A program made the position numbers and the translations under genes. A stretch of DNA of 44,422 nucleotides from Planctomycetaceae bacterium (GTDB lineage: Bacteria; Planctomycetota; Phycisphaerae; Phycisphaerales; UBA1924), in NCBI GenBank assembly GCA_027487735.1, contig JAIYDA010000077.1:1-44422 (forward strand), read 5' to 3'. The number at the start of each line of letters is the position of its first letter. The first letter of the stretch is position 1. The notes under the pieces were generated by a model, which made no database searches, was not told the DNA's origin, and saw only the letters and a program-made list of their open reading frames with translations. This document shows positions 42,733-44,422 of the stretch, one piece after another.

Positions 42733-43890
42733 CTACTTCAGCCCCTCCACCAACAACCCATGCAACGCCTTCAGCTCCTCGGCCTTTGCCTTGGGCATCA
42801 CCAGCGTCGCATCGGGCGTGTGCACCACGATCACATCGTCCATCCCCAGCATCGCCAGCGTGTGCCCCTTGCTCGCGAGCCCCAGGCTGTTCCGGCAGCC
42901 GTGCATCACCACGGTCCCATCGCCCGCTGAGCCGTTGCCCGCCTTGTCTGCGGCAACCGTCTCCATGAAGCTGGGCCAACTGCCCACGTCGAGCCACTGC
43001 AAGTCCATCTGCACCGTGCAGACCGACAGCCGGGCATCGCCCTTCTTGCTGCTGCCCTCTTTCGCCGCGGGCTCCATGAGGGCATAGTCCACGCTCGTCT
43101 TGGGCAGCGTCGGATACACCTCATCGAGCACCGCTTTGAACTTCTTGGTGCCCCAAGCCTTCTGAATCCGCATCAGCCCCTCATAGCTCTCGGGCTTGAA
43201 TCGCTCGAGCGCCTCCAGCACCGTCGTCGCCTTCCACACAAACATCCCGCTGTTCCAGCCATAATCCCCGCTCTCGACATACACCTCCGCCCGCGCTTTG
43301 TCGGGCTTCTCGACAAACCGCACCACCTGATAGGCCCCGTCCTTGCTGCCATCGATCGCCGCACGCTTGCCCTGCTTCGCATCCCGCACGGGCGTGCCGC
43401 GCTCCACATATCCAAACCCCGTCGCCGCATACGTGGGCTTGATGCTGAAGGTCACAAACCGCCTCGGGTCATTCTCCACGAGCGAGAAGCCCAGGTCCAT
43501 GCGATCGCGAAACACATCCGCGGGCTCGATCACGTGGTCAGCCGTCAGCACGCAGAACACCGCGTCCTCATCCTCCTTCGCGAGGATCGCCGCCGCAAAC
43601 CCCACCGCGTTCACCGTGTCCCGTGCCGCGGGCTCGCCCAGCACCTGCGAGTCCTTGTACTTGGGCAGCAGCTCGCACACCTGCTCGCGATACTGCTCCG
43701 CCGTGCAGATGTACCGCCGCTGCACATCCACCAGACCATCGAGCCGCCTGTCCGCAAGCTCCAGCAGCGCGCGAGGCTGCGGGTCGCCAGGGCGGCTGAT
43801 GAACTTCAGCAACTGCTTCGGAAGGTGCTTGCGGCTCATGGGCCACAGCCGCGTGCCCGCCCCACCCGCCATGATCATCGCGTAACGCAT
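42733..43890 (-). CDS. manC: mannose-1-phosphate guanylyltransferase
   Basis: The enzyme makes GDP-mannose from mannose-1-phosphate and GTP for polysaccharide or glycolipid synthesis in the cytoplasm. The 385-residue product begins with the nucleotidyltransferase signature (AGGAGTRLWPMSRKHLPKQ, from residue 8), then shows EPAARDTVNAVGFAA, LTADHVI and VRFVEKPDKA, and the DYALME and LQWLDVGSW blocks typical of the family. It ends after the left-handed helix part and lacks the phosphomannose isomerase domain of bifunctional forms. The ATG at 43890 directly precedes the Rossmann strand, so a GTG-type extension upstream is rejected. No exopolysaccharide genes are adjacent. Confidence 0.92.
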   Translation of the reverse strand: MRYAMIMAGGAGTRLWPMSRKHLPKQLLKFISRPGDPQPRALLELADRRLDGLVDVQRRYICTAEQYREQVCELLPKYKDSQVLGEPAARDTVNAVGFAAAILAKEDEDAVFCVLTADHVIEPADVFRDRMDLGFSLVENDPRRFVTFSIKPTYAATGFGYVERGTPVRDAKQGKRAAIDGSKDGAYQVVRFVEKPDKARAEVYVESGDYGWNSGMFVWKATTVLEALERFKPESYEGLMRIQKAWGTKKFKAVLDEVYPTLPKTSVDYALMEPAAKEGSSKKGDARLSVCTVQMDLQWLDVGSWPSFMETVAADKAGNGSAGDGTVVMHGCRNSLGLASKGHTLAMLGMDDVIVVHTPDATLVMPKAKAEELKALHGLLVEGLK

Positions 43891-43971
43891 GGGCCCAGCG
43901 TAGGACACGCCCTGCTTCGCCTATCGCTCGCAACAAGCGCCCCGCCCGGCTGACCGAATCACCCGCCCAAC

Positions 43972-44422
43972 TCACCCGCCCGCCCCCGCTCCTTGCACCC
44001 GTCGCTCCACCTCCGCCGCGATCACCTCCGCAAGCCCATCATCCCGCCGCACCACGTGCGGAGCCCACCCGTTGCCCAGGCTCTGCACATCCTGAGGCTG
44101 CGCGGGCGTCACATCGGTCGCGACGCTAGACAGAGCCACCGCCCGCGGCGCAAGCCGCTGCCCGGGCGTCTGCATCCGCAGCACGCCCACCACCACCTCC
44201 ATCCGCAGCTCTTCTCCGCGCTCCACAAAGCTCACCCGCACCTCCCGCGCATGCTTGTGCAGCAGGTCCGCCAGCTCATCGCGCGCGGTCGTCTGCTCGA
44301 TGTCCCAAGGCGTCGCAAGCCCGCTGGAAAACTTCACCTGCGTCGTCAGCACGCCCTCGCGCGCATCGATGCGATTGAGCTCAAACCGCAGCTCGCGCAG
44401 CACGTCCCGCGCCGCCTCAAAC
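43972..44422 (-). CDS. unknown protein, 5' end beyond the window
   Basis: The frame is open to the right edge (149 residues visible, ending at TGA 43972-43974). A helical start (AARDVLRELRFELNRIDARE) is followed by a mixed region with KFSSGLATPWDIEQTT, DELADLLHKHAREVRVSFVE and an MEVVVGVLRMQTPG strand. There is no membrane helix in the visible part. No family is recognised. It is 81 bp upstream of manC in the same direction and could be co-transcribed with it. Confidence 0.55.
   Translation of the reverse strand, partial: FEAARDVLRELRFELNRIDAREGVLTTQVKFSSGLATPWDIEQTTARDELADLLHKHAREVRVSFVERGEELRMEVVVGVLRMQTPGQRLAPRAVALSSVATDVTPAQPQDVQSLGNGWAPHVVRRDDGLAEVIAAEVERRVQGAGAGG

Overview
The window is GC-rich bacterial chromosome that looks like Planctomycetota, most likely Phycisphaerae. 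The reasons are the paralogous membrane proteins that begin with a CPxCxYDV zinc-ribbon head, a divergent type II secretion (T2SS) cluster with extra periplasmic genes, a CrtI-type desaturase paired with an acyltransferase, the frequent absence of Shine-Dalgarno sequences, and palindromic intergenic repeats of a kind I associate with planctomycete genomes. No phage, IS, plasmid or CRISPR content is visible, and the genes shown appear intact apart from the two cut by the window edges.

Layout. 1-4000: the end of a DUF4097-like beta-repeat protein, a PilZ domain protein, a secreted protein of unknown function, and an ECF sigma factor overlapping a single-pass membrane protein (possible sigma/anti-sigma pair). 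4000-7000: a CrtI-family desaturase and a PlsC-like acyltransferase, bracketed by copies of a 21-nt palindromic repeat. 7000-20000: mainly housekeeping genes, namely a small DUF3467 protein, tRNA-Leu(CAA), trigger factor, S-adenosylhomocysteinase, HrpA-type helicase, serine hydroxymethyltransferase, two tandem zinc-ribbon membrane paralogues, a DUF3465 protein and tRNA-Met(CAT). S-adenosylhomocysteinase and serine hydroxymethyltransferase both feed the methyl/one-carbon cycle.

20000-38950, all on the minus strand: a T2SS cluster transcribed toward lower coordinates. The order is lipoprotein, two Spy/LTXXQ-like helical periplasmic proteins, GspE ATPase, GspF platform, pseudopilins G, H, I, J and K, assembly-platform proteins in the L, M and C positions, secretin GspD, and a second probable lipoprotein. 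Most junctions from GspI to the C-position gene are 4-bp ATGA/GTGA overlaps or abutting codons, so these genes are translationally coupled. No prepilin peptidase (GspO) lies in the window.

38950-44422: a DUF4340-like membrane protein and a long Ala/Gln-rich coiled-coil protein on plus, then mannose-1-phosphate guanylyltransferase and the C-terminal part of an unknown protein on minus.

The most interesting material is the T2SS operon with its unusual co-transcribed periplasmic partners, the palindrome-plus-13-nt-repeat elements around the desaturase/acyltransferase pair, and a set of different short tandem or inverted repeats confined to intergenic gaps.
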